A stretch of 64,000 nucleotides of DNA from contig CM067546.1 of NCBI GenBank assembly GCA_034509755.1, positions 14,782,970 to 14,846,969 of the forward strand, read 5' to 3'. Numbering within the stretch: position 1 is the stretch's first letter; every line of letters begins with the position of its first letter. Below, one piece after another: positions 34,736 to 47,163 of this stretch. The DNA comes from Anisodus tanguticus. Its lineage: Eukaryota; Streptophyta; Magnoliopsida; Solanales; Solanaceae. The notes beneath the pieces were generated by a model. The model did not search any database and was not told the DNA's origin. It saw only the letters and a list, made by a program, of their open reading frames with translations. The translations under genes and the position numbers were made by a program.

Positions 34736-36312
34736 AATTTTCCCTTTTTAATGATGACAAACACATGTCTGTAATACCACTGTGTAACTTTTTCCAAACA
34801 TCTCATAGACTAAAGAGCAATGAACAGAACACTACTAATATTGAACCAAGTTAGCATACATGTATTATAAACATTACACAATATTTCTTTACCCTTTTTG
34901 CATCATTAACAGTTACTTTATATATGTTAATGATCAATTTGAATATGTGCAATATTGAACTCATGGAAATTGTGACTATCACATATACAACACAATAGAA
35001 CAAGTTTCTCAACCATGTCTAATAAGAGTAATCACGACATAACAGATGACAAAGTATGAAATCAATAGCAAGTTTATTCAATAACTCTTTCAGTATAGAT
35101 CCAACCAATGCTTTACAAAATACAGAACATGCCACTTAAAAATAAGATACATGACTCAACATGACATGATTAATGACTTAGACACACTACAAGGATATGT
35201 ATGTGAACATGCTAGTGAGTCTGGACACTTTGCTAGGGATAGTGATGAAGGTTGAAGCATATGAGATCTATCGGAAGTGGATTGAAAACTTCTCCCCCAA
35301 AGAACCACCATCTTTTTCCACCTTCTTACCCCTAAGAAGACCCACCATATCATTCATGATTACTCTTCATTCCCAGATAGTTGGAATTATTACGTGATAG
35401 CAGCCAGTTTCCCTCAGTAGCCTTTGTGGTTTGCCCATGAGGACCAAGATTAGGCTACCATTATTTTCCCGGATTCGTGCGACACTAGATAGAACTTTGA
35501 GATTTGTTACACGTAGTTTGGTGCACAGAGGATGTGCACCTATATGAGGTGTTTGCATTATTTCTCCCTGAAGAGAAGCATCGCTGGCTGAGTTTACGGA
35601 TTCTAATGAATTTGTCACAATTTCCATTGAGAGGCGAGTGGGAGTCATGGGTGGTATGATGGTAGACTCACTATGGTAGTGGTATAGGCGGTGTGGTGGT
35701 AAAATAGAACTGGAAAAAATAGGGGATTAATGACAGTGATATGGAGGGTGGAGTTAGAGTTATTAGTTGCAAGAGAATGTGAGGGTGTGAAAGAAAAACC
35801 CTCGTCGAAGGATGAGGAGAGGTTAGGTTAGTTTACGTAGGGGAGAGTAGGTGTGTGAATAGGGTAGATACAAGGTTGCTTTGGGAAGAGAGTGATTTGA
35901 TGATTTGGTTTTTCAGGGCAACACCACTTATTTCGAAAGGAACTTCAAAAACTGATTATTTAAACAAAGACCCTTCTAGCGTGAACCAACTCTTTACTAA
36001 AGGTAGAATTTGACCAGGGTAGGAAAGAACATGTTGATAACATGTTTCATTGGACTGAATGTATAAGTAAATACAAAGGATTGGAAGCATACATGAGCAA
36101 CAAATGATTACATGCATTCTTTTGAAGACAATTGCTATGTAATAAGTACCCCTTAGTCTTTATGAGATAATGACACTGTTAGAGTATAGTACATACAACT
36201 AAATGAACAAGATTGAATAAATTATTATTCAATTTAGAAGCTTGGTTAATCCAAAGCATCTTCTCTACCCTATCACAAAGGGATACTTATGCAATCTTAA
36301 TCATTCCCAACT
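34736..36312 (-). pseudogene. Copia-2 extra 3' region with ORF remnants
   Basis: Lies between the pol stop (near 36300) and the 3' LTR. The minus-strand frame at 35367-35648 (93 codons, STLESVNSAS-like and proline-poor downstream) and 35156-35353 look like decayed coding rather than noise. SIRE/Maximus elements often carry an additional ORF here, but I see no membrane segment and do not assign an Env function. Confidence 0.45.
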
Positions 36313-36317
36313 CTAAC

Positions 36318-39300
36318 AGTCACGACCCATTTCACAGATTATGATGACACCTACACCTTTTTCACCGGTAGGCGAACCATCGCCAAAATAATCCTTTTAA
36401 CACGTAATTAAACATTGCGGAAAATAAATTAAGGAACTAATAAGATACAACAATATCCATTTCAACAAATAATTATCAAATCCTTTACAAAACAGTTTCT
36501 TCCCAAAACCGGGTCTGACTCGTACAAGAACTACTGAGAGTATAATGAGATATAAGAAAAAATATATAAATTACTGCCTTGGAATAAAAAGGACAAACAG
36601 ACTAAGATGAAGACAAGGTCACTGATAAGATGGGTGGCATGCCTTGATCCTCCACGCACACTAATGCTGCAACCTAAATCAATCGTATACCTATATCCAC
36701 GTAAAAGATGCAGCAAGTGTAGTATGCGTACACAATGTACTCCCGTAAGCATCATAGGCCGACAACAATAGACAATACTTAACATGCATAAATATCAAGT
36801 TGACTCTCAAATATCCTTAACTTACTCATTATGATTTAAAACATAGATCACGTTCATCAACAAGAGTAGTTCTTAAAATTATGCTACAATCCAATCCACG
36901 ATAACTTATAGAGTTCATAGTGGTAAGTCCACTAGTCATTAAACAACTGCACAAGTCATACCTATCATAATCCGCATACTTCATTGTTTATCTAATGTGG
37001 ACAGTCGACACTTAAAGAATACAACCACGTAACAACCTTTTACAAATGTATATAATTAGCATACAAGAGCATTGTTGACCTAATTATCATCCCAACTTGT
37101 AGACATGTTACTTTCCGTTCACCTAAGGATGTTGGTACATACCAGTTTATTGCATAATCCTATTATGTTCGAATAAGGTATCACACCACAAATCTTCTAT
37201 TTAACGAGAAGTTGGACACATATATACAAATACACGAGACGGTAGTTACAACAGTCGCACAACAACTCATTAATCTTCTACACTCCCTATGAAGTAAGGC
37301 AATAACTAACATAAGTCACCTTCCATCACATAAATGGTACAACACTTAGACCCACAACAATCATGAAAGTTCAATCAAATGAATCCACCTTATCATGATT
37401 ATCAATCGAATTCAAGTACGAATCTCAATGTAATCAATGTGTATGAATGAATAATGTGAATGCAATTCAATGCCATGTAAGATACCTTTCCATTAACTTG
37501 GTATACAAAAGTTAAAATTCTATGAATCGTGACTCATGGGGACCCGCGTCGTCCATATACCTCTTCTAGCCAGCCAAAATTCAACACACAAATCTAACTA
37601 GAGCCCAAGAATCATTTGTCAAGCCATATAAAATTATTATCATCATCTCAGTGTTTCCAAACCATATCATTAAAATATCGTTACCTTTACTTTCATGTCT
37701 TATTGGACTCACAACATTTCTATACCACTCCACTTTCTATATCACAACAATCATGAGTGTATGAATGCAATAGTAATAAGGCAAAGTACGAGAATGGCAC
37801 TACTTTTTTTCACACTTGAAACTGTTCTTACACCTAGGAATGAGTTCGTGACCCGAGCAAGACCAGGAATCACACTTCACCTTGGTGTATGAGATGCAAT
37901 CAAATATAGTAGATGAATATCACATGCTTCAGAATTCAATAACACATAATTCCAAGTATTAGTCTTTCATATCTGAAGCACATGTGATGAGTAAATACAA
38001 CAATTATCAATCAATGGCGACAAGCCCACATAACAATAGTCGGAATTAACCTTAAGGCTGATTTCCCAAATCACCCATTAAGACAGTTCAACACCAATAC
38101 CCACTCAAGCGCTCATCACGACTACTAAGGTGGGACCCCGAACACGCCCAATACCTCTCAATATTTATAACAACTATGTACTTCTATCAGAATCTATAAA
38201 TAATAGACCGTAGCCTACCTCTTTGCTAAGCAGGCGCCACAAACTCCTAATCCACATAGTACTTCCGAAAACACTTATCAGATGTTCGTAGATCAAACGA
38301 ACTTATACAAGTCCTATGATAGTAAACATTCAACACTACATAAGATTTTTTTATTTAGGAAATCATTATCCAAGGTCTAATTAATAACAACTTTGAAGGT
38401 TTTAGGAAATTTATCTACAATAACCCCTAGTTTTAAAAATCAATTGAAAGAATCATTTTTATAAAGATTCTTACTTACCGTAATCAACAAGTAGTAATGG
38501 TTAGAGATTAAATCTACAAAATATAGTTTCTACCTAGTACATACCCACTATCATTCAAAATAGACAAGAAAATTTCCAACTAGGTCTTCCATTTCATCAA
38601 AACCCATTTGGAAATATTGGTAAGAACCCTAGACATGATTCTACCTAAAATATTTTAAAATCCATTGGGAAAAAGAGTCTTTTAAAAGATTTTATCTATA
38701 GTCGATGCCGCCTCTATGGACCATCCTTTAGAGAAGAGGTCCCACATCTGCGAAAGGATGTCCGCCTAGGCAATTTCATTAAACCCTATGCAACATCATC
38801 AACGTGATGAGTTAGCTGCAGATGCAGCCTCACATCTGTGTAAATGTCACCATCGAAGCATATGTACTCATCCTCCCATACATTCGCATCTACGGACCGG
38901 CCTCCGCAAAAGTAGCTCCGGTAGGTGTGGGTAAATGCTCTACTAGGCGGGTTCACCCATTCAAAAATTAAAAACTCACCGACTTTGATATAAAATCTAT
39001 ATATTTCCCATAGAATCTCTATCTAATTGAATTTACATGTATCCTCGAATTTCTTGATACAACATTGTTATGACTCCCTTAACCATAATCATTCCCAAAT
39101 AAGCACATATTAAAAGTGAAGACTCGTCCTATCCAATATCCTTGGAAGGCAAAATAAGACTCGTTGCGCGGTGCTAGGGCGTTTCAAAATTAATAATTTT
39201 CTTATGGACTCTAAACGACAAACAAGGGCCGAACGTTATTTCCCTCAATTTCAAACTTAGGAAGCGTCTACCCTACAATCATTTCTCTATGATTATGGAC

Positions 39301-39424
39301 AAAATCATCTTGCGAAGAATTTCGTCCATCCATGGCATTCTCAGTGTTGGATTTATAGTTAAATAAAATATGGTAATTGGGCAGAGCATGGAAAGAATGC
39401 AAAACAACTGAGCGGGTCATTACA
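36318..39424 (-). mobile_element. family B solo LTR (copy 2) nested in Copia-2
   Basis: 3107 bp, bounded by a perfect 5-bp TSD CTAAC at 36313-36317 and 39425-39429. The minus strand starts TGTAATGACCCGC and ends GGGTCGTGACT (the final A is mutated). No PBS, no coding. The same LTR family is found at 15560-17596 and 61196-63916. It interrupts Copia-2 at the end of the RNase H frame; the pol reading resumes at 36312 with a few codons to a stop. Confidence 0.92.
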
Positions 39425-39429
39425 CTAAC

Positions 39430-40259
39430 AGTCTTTTGAAAATGATCTCTTCCTAAGGCCTTTGTGTAGATGTTTGCTAATTTCTTGTCTGTAGCACAAA
39501 ACATAATTGAAATAAGATCTTTTTCAACATTATACCTTAAAATGTGATGTCTTATATTAATATGTTTAGTTATTTTATGCTGAACAAGATTCTTAACAAT
39601 GTTAATAGCACTGGTGTTATAACAGAATATGAGAACACAATCAATTTTCATACCAAAATCCTTTAAATGTTGCTAAGAAACAGCTACATACTCTACCTCA
39701 ACAGTATATAAGGCTATGGAGTTTTGCTTTTTCATATTCTAAGAGACCAAACATGATCCAAATAAATGTGCCATATTTGTAGTGATCTTCCTGTCAACCA
39801 AGTATCCTGCGTAATCAACACTTACATACCCAACTACGTTGAAATTTCTTCCTCTTAGTTACCATATGCTTAACTCACATATTTCCTTCAAGTATCTTAA
39901 GATCCATTTCACAACTTTCAAGTGAGATTCCTTGAGATTTGATTGAGATCTTTCACACAATCCCACACTGAAGACTATATCAGGTCTATTGGCATTGAGA
40001 TACAATAGGGACCCAATCATACCTCTATACAATTTTTGTTCAATAGGTGAACCAAGTTTTGTGGTAGTGGCAATAGGGGTGTCAATTGTCTTTGCATCAT
40101 CCATTTTAAGCCTTTAAGTAATTTCTTGACATACTTTTGTTGATGAATCATAGTACCAGTTGATATTTTCTTGATTTGAAAACATAAGAGGAAATTTAGT
40201 TCTCCCATCATGCTCATCTCAAATTCACTTTCTATCAATGTATGAAATTTCTTTGACAA
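39430..40259 (-). pseudogene. Copia-2 RT end and RNase H (broken)
   Basis: 40017-40259 reads EMSMMGELNFLLCFQIKKIS (RT thumb). 39859-40104 reads GSLLYLNANRPDIVFSVGLC. 39430-39651 has the RNase H part with CYNTSAINIVKN and ANIYTKALGRDHF; CDNTSA has become CYNTSA. Translation then runs into the inserted LTR. Confidence 0.88.
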
Positions 40260-40720
40260 GGACTCACTCTTGTAGTTGCAAAGATGATGTCATCTACATA
40301 CACATGCACCAATAGAAAATGTTTTCCTTTGACCTTCAGAAACAATGTATTGTCAATGTTACCTCTTGTATGGCCATGTCCAAAGAGAATTTTTTACAGT
40401 CTCTCATACCAAGCTCTTCGAACTTGCTTAAGCTTATAGGGAGCTTTGTTAAGATTGTAAACCTGATCAGGATGTTCAGCATCTTTAAACCTTGGGAGTT
40501 GCATGACATATAATTCCTCTTTCAAGTACCCATTTAAAGAATCACTTTTCACATCTATTTGATATAGCGTGAAATCCATATAAATTGCACATGTTATGAG
40601 AAGCCATATTGCCTATAGTCGAGCCAATAAAGCAAAGGTTTCATCATAGTCTATGCCTTTTTCCTGATTGTATTGTTGGACTACCAATCATGCCTTGTTC
40701 TATGTAAGTGTTCCATATTC
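40260..40720 (-). pseudogene. Copia-2 reverse transcriptase core
   Basis: The catalytic YVDD lies at 40286-40300 on the minus strand. 40394-40579 carries YQIDVKSDSLNGYLKEELYV, in which the usual A/F of KSAFLNG is changed. Frames are broken on both sides. Confidence 0.88.
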
Positions 40721-40838
40721 ATCCATCTTGTTTCTAAACACCCACTTGGTGCCAATTATTGTTCTATTCTTTGGTGCCTAGGTTAAAGATGCCAAACTTT
40801 GTTCCTTTCCAACTGACTGAGTTCCTCCTATATAGAGA

Positions 40839-42090
40839 CTATCCAATCTGCATCCTGCAATGCCACATTAACTTTCTTTCGTTCAATAACAAGTTCTTCG
40901 ATCCAGATCGGGTTATTACTCCAGCGCTTCGATCTGTCACGACATTATCAATAGGATGAGATCCCTGATATTTATATCCTTTCAAAACTATTCTGTGAGT
41001 TTTGTTACAATTTTTTTTAGTATCATTGTGTGAATCAGGTTCATCATGGCATTCATCAGTGATATCCCCTATGTATGTAACTTGAGCTTCATTGGTTGAT
41101 GGACCTGGTTTATCATGGGACTTAGATATTTCACCTACGTCTACTGGCTTACTGTTAGTCTTAGTGGTATGACTGAACAGAGGTTCTTCTTCATCATTAT
41201 GTACATGTTTCTCAGATACAACACTAGATTCATCAAAAACAACATGTACACTTTCTTCTATGCACATGGCTCTTTTGTTGAAGACCCTGTAGGATTTACT
41301 ACTCTGTGAGTAGCCCACAAAAATTCTTTTATCATTCCTAGTATTAATTTCCCAAATAGTCGTTTCCACTATTCTGAATAAAGCATATACAACCAAAGGC
41401 TCTTAGATGAGAAATTATGGGCTTCTTCCTTTAAGTAGTTCATAAGGAATCTTATTTAGAAGTGACATAGTCATGCACTTGTTGAGAATGTAGCATGCAG
41501 TATTGATAGCTTCAGCTTGAAGTTCCACGCAATATCACTAGCAAGCATCATAGGCCTGACCATTTCTTATAGAGTCCTATTCTTCCTTTCTACCACCCCA
41601 TTTTTTGTGGTGTTCTAGGTGTAGAGAAGTTATGATCAATACAATTTATCGTGCATAATTCTTCAAATTTTGATTTTTAAATTCCGTTCCATGATCAGAT
41701 CTAATAGCAGCTAGTTTGTTTCCCAATTTCCTTTCTAGTCTTCTTACCAGTGTTATGAAAGTATCACACGCCTCAATTTTTGCATCAACAAACAATGTGC
41801 ATATAAACTTGGCGAAATTATCGACAATTACGAACATGTCCCTCTTACCTCCATGGCTCATACTCTCATTGGCCCGCATAAGTAAATATGGACCAGTTCT
41901 AGGGACTTAATTATGTTTATTACCTTCTTCATTTTGAATGATGACAAGACTTGTTTCCCCTTGCATACGTACTACACACTTTTTTACCCTTGAATTTAAT
42001 GTTAGGCAAACAAATCACTAAGTTATGAGAGATAAGTTTATTTATTTGGCCCAAGCTAGCATGATCCAGACTTTTATGTCATAGCAGGAG
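40839..42090 (-). pseudogene. Copia-2 integrase
   Basis: 41646-41879 has MFVIVDNFAKFICTLF (first catalytic Asp) and IRSDHGTEFKN (second). Near 41590-41625 NGVVERKNRTL carries the Glu. 40839-41396 is the C-terminal part (NDKRIFVGYSQSSKSYRVFN) and a long linker to RT. The pre-integrase WHKRLGHAS-type segment is near 42040-42090. All three DDE residues are readable but in separate frames. Confidence 0.88.
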
Positions 42091-42480
42091 ATCACAGTCT
42101 ATCACACTCAGACATGTGTGATCATTGCTTGGTATCCCCATTATATCGGCTTCGTACACATTCTTGTACCTCATAGCAGTTAGGGTTGTATTGCCTGTTT
42201 TGATATAGGAAACATTACAACATGCAGAAGTGAGTAGTACCATATTCCCTTTGTCGCCTAGCTGTGAGATTCTTAAGAGATTGTGTTGTAGTCCATCTAT
42301 ATGGTACATATTGTCAATTGCATATTCTTCATATCTACCTATCTTTCCTATGCCTTTGAACTTTCCTTTCTTGCCTCCTCCAAAGGCCATATTTACACCT
42401 TCTACGGCTGAGAGTGAGCATAATTTTTCTTTGTCTCAACTAATGCGTCTTGAACATGCACTGTCTATGTACCAGTTCTT
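42079..42480 (-). pseudogene. Copia-2 protease
   Basis: The minus strand near 42450-42480 reads WYIDSACSRRIS followed by a stop; the D-S-A active-site triplet is intact. 42079-42390 continues with GDKGNMVLLTSACCNV and the pre-integrase segment. Confidence 0.82.
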
Positions 42481-42569
42481 CTTGAGAAATAATCAAAAGT
42501 TAGTTTTAGGAACCTAGACTTGCTTGGGTCATTTTCTTTGAACAAAAGGATGAATCGAATTTCTTTTTG

Positions 42570-44167
42570 TCAATCTAGGAAGTACATAGAGGGACCTGTT
42601 CCATTTGATTTAATAGGCATGATGTTCCTTTTTTCAATTTTCATATTTATTTCTTCATTCCTCTTCCCTACTAAGCAATCCATTCTATAATGACCAGTAT
42701 TGCCGCATAGAGTGCAAGACCCTTTTCCACATGTTCTCTCTTTTTCAGGTTCCCTCTTAAAACCTAACCCAATTGTGATGTCATAGGTTCTATTGGTGAG
42801 ATTATTGAGGATACTAATAGATTTAGTCAAGTGGCTGGCTTTGTCTAGATTAGTTTTTTCTTTAATCAAATCCAGGTTTAACTTTCTAGATATTTCCTTC
42901 TCAAGGGTCACCTTAGTATCAAACCCTTTTAGGTCATATTACGCTTTTAGAAGTTGAATATCAATAACTAATTTTCCATTTTTTGTAAAGTTAAGACTTC
43001 AGATTTTAGAGCTACATTAGCTGAACCATGTTGATTGACATGTTTCTTCAGAAAACACACTTCCCTTTCAGATTAACCATTACTAGCCTCTATATTAATG
43101 AATTCATATTGCAGACTAGTGAAAGTGCTAAACATCTGATCCTTTTTTGAGCTCATTTCAAGATATTCATCAATTAGAGGATTCATTAAGGAGGTTAATC
43201 TTTTCTTAGAAAGTAAATTAAGCATATCTTTTAAGTCATGCATATTTACCTTTGTGTCTTCCTCAATCTCTGAGTCTGAATCTCCGATGGCCATCAAGTC
43301 ATAGTGAGTTGTTTCATCTTCTGATTTATCACTAGAGTCCCAGGTAGCCTTCAACGCCTTTAAGGTTCCTTTGAGTTTTCTTCCCTGAACCTGTTCCTTT
43401 AGCTTGTTTTTTCAGTTATTTTCTTCTTCCATTCGACCTCCCACAAAGGATAGTCTTTAATCAAGTGTCATATCAACCAACAGTTTGAGGTTTGTCAACT
43501 CTTCCCTTACCATAGGTGTTTCTTTTTTCATTTTTCTCTCATTGGTGATAAACCTTCTAAAGTTTCTTGTGATTAAGGCCATATCTTCCTCATTTGCTTC
43601 AAAATCATCACTCTCAATAGCCTTGAGTGCCCTATATCTTTCAAAACTTTATTCATCATTCTTGGAGTTTTCCATATCAATCTCATATATTTTCATATTT
43701 CCTACAAGTTCATCCAAGGACATAGCTCATATATATTTGGCCTCTCTTATAGCAGTGACATTCATTTTGAAAGCCTTTGCTAGGGTTCTCAGAATTTTGT
43801 CAATTGAGTCTTCTGTGGTGATGGTTTTTCCAAGGGATGTTAGTTCATTTACCAGGAATGAACATCTCAGAAATAGTTTCTTCTAGCTTCATTTTAGGTT
43901 TTCAAAGTCCATAGCAACCAATGCATCTCAAATTTTCTTGGCAATAGTACAACCATAGATTCTATTGTACTCAACTAGACCATGTCCGCTGATTAATACA
44001 TTTTTTCCATTTACATTATTCTCGAGCATTTTGTAGTCGCCTTCCATATATTCACGTTTCTCCTTCACAACATTTGTTCCATTTGTGCCCTTCTTGGTGG
44101 GATAATTTAGACCATCAGTAACTCTTTCCCATAGTTCATAATTTTGAGCTTGTAGATGGTCCTCCAT
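42570..44167 (-). pseudogene. Copia-2 gag (multiply broken)
   Basis: Starts at the minus-strand ATG 44167 with MEDHLQAQNYELWERVTDG, the copia Gag N-terminus. The middle (43400-43900) is full of stops. 43073-43354 is an acidic segment. 42570-42911 contains an intact CCHC knuckle, CTLCGNTGHYRMDC, which would bind element RNA. Confidence 0.88.
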
Positions 44168-44304
44168 GTGAGCTTTCCACCATGAATAATACTTCTCATT
44201 GAATAGTGGTGTATGTGAGTGGATTGTCTTTCAATGTGTCCGATAGGTGATGCAACATTCATCATGATCTTCTCTTAAAGTGTTAATCTCTTAAAGAGAA
44301 CCTA

Positions 44305-44314
44305 CTCTGATAAC
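44305..44314 (-). other. Copia-2 primer-binding site
   Basis: The minus strand reads GTTATCAGAG, an initiator-Met PBS with one change, three bases inside the 5' LTR end. Confidence 0.75.
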
Positions 44315-44317
44315 GAC

Positions 44318-45545
44318 TGATATTTTGCATGACCAAATATCTATCTTGCACAATACCTAATTTTTTCCTATAGGATAGACCAGGTTACATTACTTGTTCT
44401 ATGATAACGCTTGCAGAATAATGATAAAGAACAGAAAGGTAATGACACATTATTTTTACATGGAAACCACCCGGCTTACGAAGGATAGAAAAAAGCACGA
44501 CCTATACCTCTGTAGGATTTATCCAAAAACTCCACTACAACGTGAGCCTTTTCCACTTCAAGTTACAAACTCTATAACCTAGGAACTAAACTCTAATTCA
44601 TATCTCACTAATCTCCCTAGACTAGTAAACCGTACTTCAAGTTATCCCAACTTAAAGCTGAATTAAACAAAATAATTATACAACAACAACAACATACCCA
44701 ATAAAATCCCACAATGTGGGGTCTAGGGATGGTAGAGTGTACGCAGACCTTACCTCTACCTTGGTAGGTAGAGCGGTTGTTTCTGAGAGACCCTTGGCTC
44801 AAGACAAAACATAAGAAGACAAAATAATTACACCTAACACAATTACTTCTAAGAAAGCTGATAAAGGTACAACTTGATAATCAATCCTAATACAAGAATC
44901 TAGACTGAAGAACTGTAACACATAAACTCTATAAAATAGCTTCTTCAATCTACCTTATTGTACAAGGTAGCACTTCTAAAATCAGAACTCTCTCAAATAT
45001 GATTTACATGGTTTGCTTAATATTCTGATTTTCTCTCTTTCTTTGTGCGTGAAAATTCCTGATTGTTGGACTTGAATATTTATAGCTTTAGGTTGAACCA
45101 AGTCGGCTGAACTCAATCCCTATGTGATAAGGCCCAATATGAGAGTTAGGGTTTGAGTTGACTTGAGATTCTTGCTCTTCAACACGGCTTCAGTTTTCCT
45201 ATAGGAGTCTGAAGTATCTTGATACGTATTGCAAGAAATCATGCAGCCTTGTACGCTAAGTCCTTACCATAAAACACAAATCTTACTCGCGGTAGGACTC
45301 TGAGCAAGAACACGTTCTTGGAGCTGGTTCAAGCATCTGTTCCATTCAACTATGTCTCGCATTTGTGTCTGATATGGAACATGTTCATAGACCTGGTTTA
45401 TTCTTCTGCTCTGTGTTTGATTCATTCAACTCTGTACTCATTTGTCCATTGGATGAATCAAGTCCACAAACTCGATTCATCCACCTTGTCCATTTACTTT
45501 GTTAATCATCAAAACCTACCCTTGTCATTCTTGATAATACCAACA
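44318..45545 (-). repeat. Copia-2 5' LTR
   Basis: 1228 bp, TG..CA on the minus strand, matching 33542-34735. Contains the SINE at 44679-44818. Confidence 0.93.
44679..44818 (-). mobile_element. TS/SolS-type SINE
   Basis: The minus strand reads GAGCCAAGGGTCTCTCAG..., AACCGCTCTACC, GTCTGCGTACACTCTACC, AGACCCCAC and ends in a (TTG)n tail, the tRNA-derived SINE family of Solanaceae. Flanked by a 12-bp direct repeat ACAAAATAATTA at 44667-44678 and 44819-44830. The sister LTR at about 33880-33900 lacks it, so it arrived after Copia-2. Confidence 0.93.
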
Positions 45546-45550
45546 GTTAT

Positions 45551-47163
45551 GATTAATGTTTTATTCTATTTAGGGAAATGTAGTTTTACTTCAACTCTAC
45601 AGTAGTTAGATGTATTTTAGAATTTTCATTTATCTCCAACTTCATCTTGGTTTTAGAGTTGGAGTTTTCTCTTTTAGTAGCAATAAAATTGTTATTCGTT
45701 TTATGTTAAAAAAATAAAACCAACTGGACTACATAAACAACTTTAAAGTTTGACATGAACGGCTAGACAACCCTGTGTGTATGGTTCCAAACCTCGCTTA
45801 AAAAAGTTTTAAAGGGGAAAGCTAGAACTCATTATTTCTCTTCATTATTAATAACACTTGCTACAATTACAAAGTGGAATATTTTTCTTCTTATAGAATT
45901 ATAATATGTTCAAATTGAACCAATGAGAATAAATGGGTCGTGGTTTACATATAAAGGAAATGTTAAATTGTTGATGTAGCCACGAGACTGGTTGGGACGA
46001 ACATAGCACGAAAACATGCCTCTTTTGCAACGTTTCAAAACATTTGACTTAAACTAAGCAAAAGGTACAGGCTAAATGTTTTCTATAAGTGTCGTTATTT
46101 CATATGCCACAAACTTATTGCATATGCCCCTTTTTCTCCCACGTTTAATTTTAAGATCAATGAATTGCTCTTTTTTCTGTTTGATGCGTTCTAAAATTCC
46201 TTGTAATAAACTATAAACATACGAAAACTCTTTACTTTTGGCAAAATATTATCAAAGACAATGACGACCAAACTCTAGCCTGTGCATGACCCAATAGCTG
46301 GTCATGTTTAAGGCGTACTTGTCGTGCTATGTCCAATTTGCTCCAAATAAAGTTTGGTTGTAGGATATTAATCAGATTAAGTGGAAACTTTATGTTTTTG
46401 TTTTCTATTTTGAGCCACAAGATTTTTGTGGTTGAGAAGAGATAGCAAAACGTGCTTTATTGAAGTAATAGAACGAAAGAGGTAAAAGAAACTATTGCAC
46501 AAGAATTTCATGTCACAAATTGTGCATGTGCATGTTGCGGTTCATAATTCTCTGAGAAACATGATAAATTTGATGATGATAGCATTTTCTGCAATGACCT
46601 AAATTTTACTTTTTCTGATGCTTCGGCAGTCTTAAGCTCCAATCTCTAAACTCAAAAGTAGTGGAAACTCGCCAATTTGAGCTCGTTCATGTTGATGTTC
46701 CCGCTTTCTTAACAGTCATAACAACCAGAACGGATTAGCCTTCGTTTGGCTCATTGGCGAAGTCATAACTTGTGAATCGGTGTCGCTGATCTTCTCTTTA
46801 CGAATGACCGAGTCCCATTTAATGTCTATTTTATCTTTGTGTGTCTGGTCTTTCTTTCCTTTCCTTTTCTGATCGAAAGATCCTTTTTGTGCACTATCAT
46901 TATAAAAAAAATTAGCTACCGTAGATAATACATAATGAAAATGTACAACCACAAAATAAGTATAATCTAGAGCAAATGTTTAGCTCAAAACTAGCGAGAA
47001 CAATTCTAGTGAGTCCTTTAATGATGAATAAAGATGAGCCCCACCCAACATGCATTGTCTTTGACCGCACTTATGATATAACTAAAATTGAAGTAACAAG
47101 AAGCTAATAGGCTAGTAGGTGAGCACGCTTCTACCCGACTAGTAGGACATGCAATTTCCCCTT
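45551..47163. other. unassigned DNA, possibly low-copy
   Basis: No TE domain was recognised. The minus-strand ORFs at 46232-46420 and 46716-46952 are unrecognised; the latter is lysine-rich in its middle (KRKGKKDQTHKDKIDIK) and could be a decayed exon or leader. The first part may continue the LTR interrupted by Copia-2. Confidence 0.4.

Larger units (their letters stand above)
33542..45545 (-). mobile_element. Copia-2: full-length Ty1/copia element, interrupted
   Basis: LTRs at 33542-34735 and 44318-45545, with a perfect 5-bp TSD GTTAT at 33537-33541 and 45546-45550. Without the nested solo LTR (36313-39424) it is about 8.9 kb. The minus strand runs gag, protease, integrase, RT, RNase H, then a 1.6 kb 3' region. 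The length, zinc knuckle and extra 3' region suggest a SIRE- or Tork-type lineage. LTR divergence is visibly higher than in Copia-1 (about 14 differences in the first ~100 bp), so it is older. Confidence 0.94.

Noticed and set aside
43485..43886. 133-codon plus-strand ORF rich in Ser/Leu/Ile
   Set aside because: Lies antisense to the decayed Copia-2 gag; composition follows from A-rich coding on the other strand.
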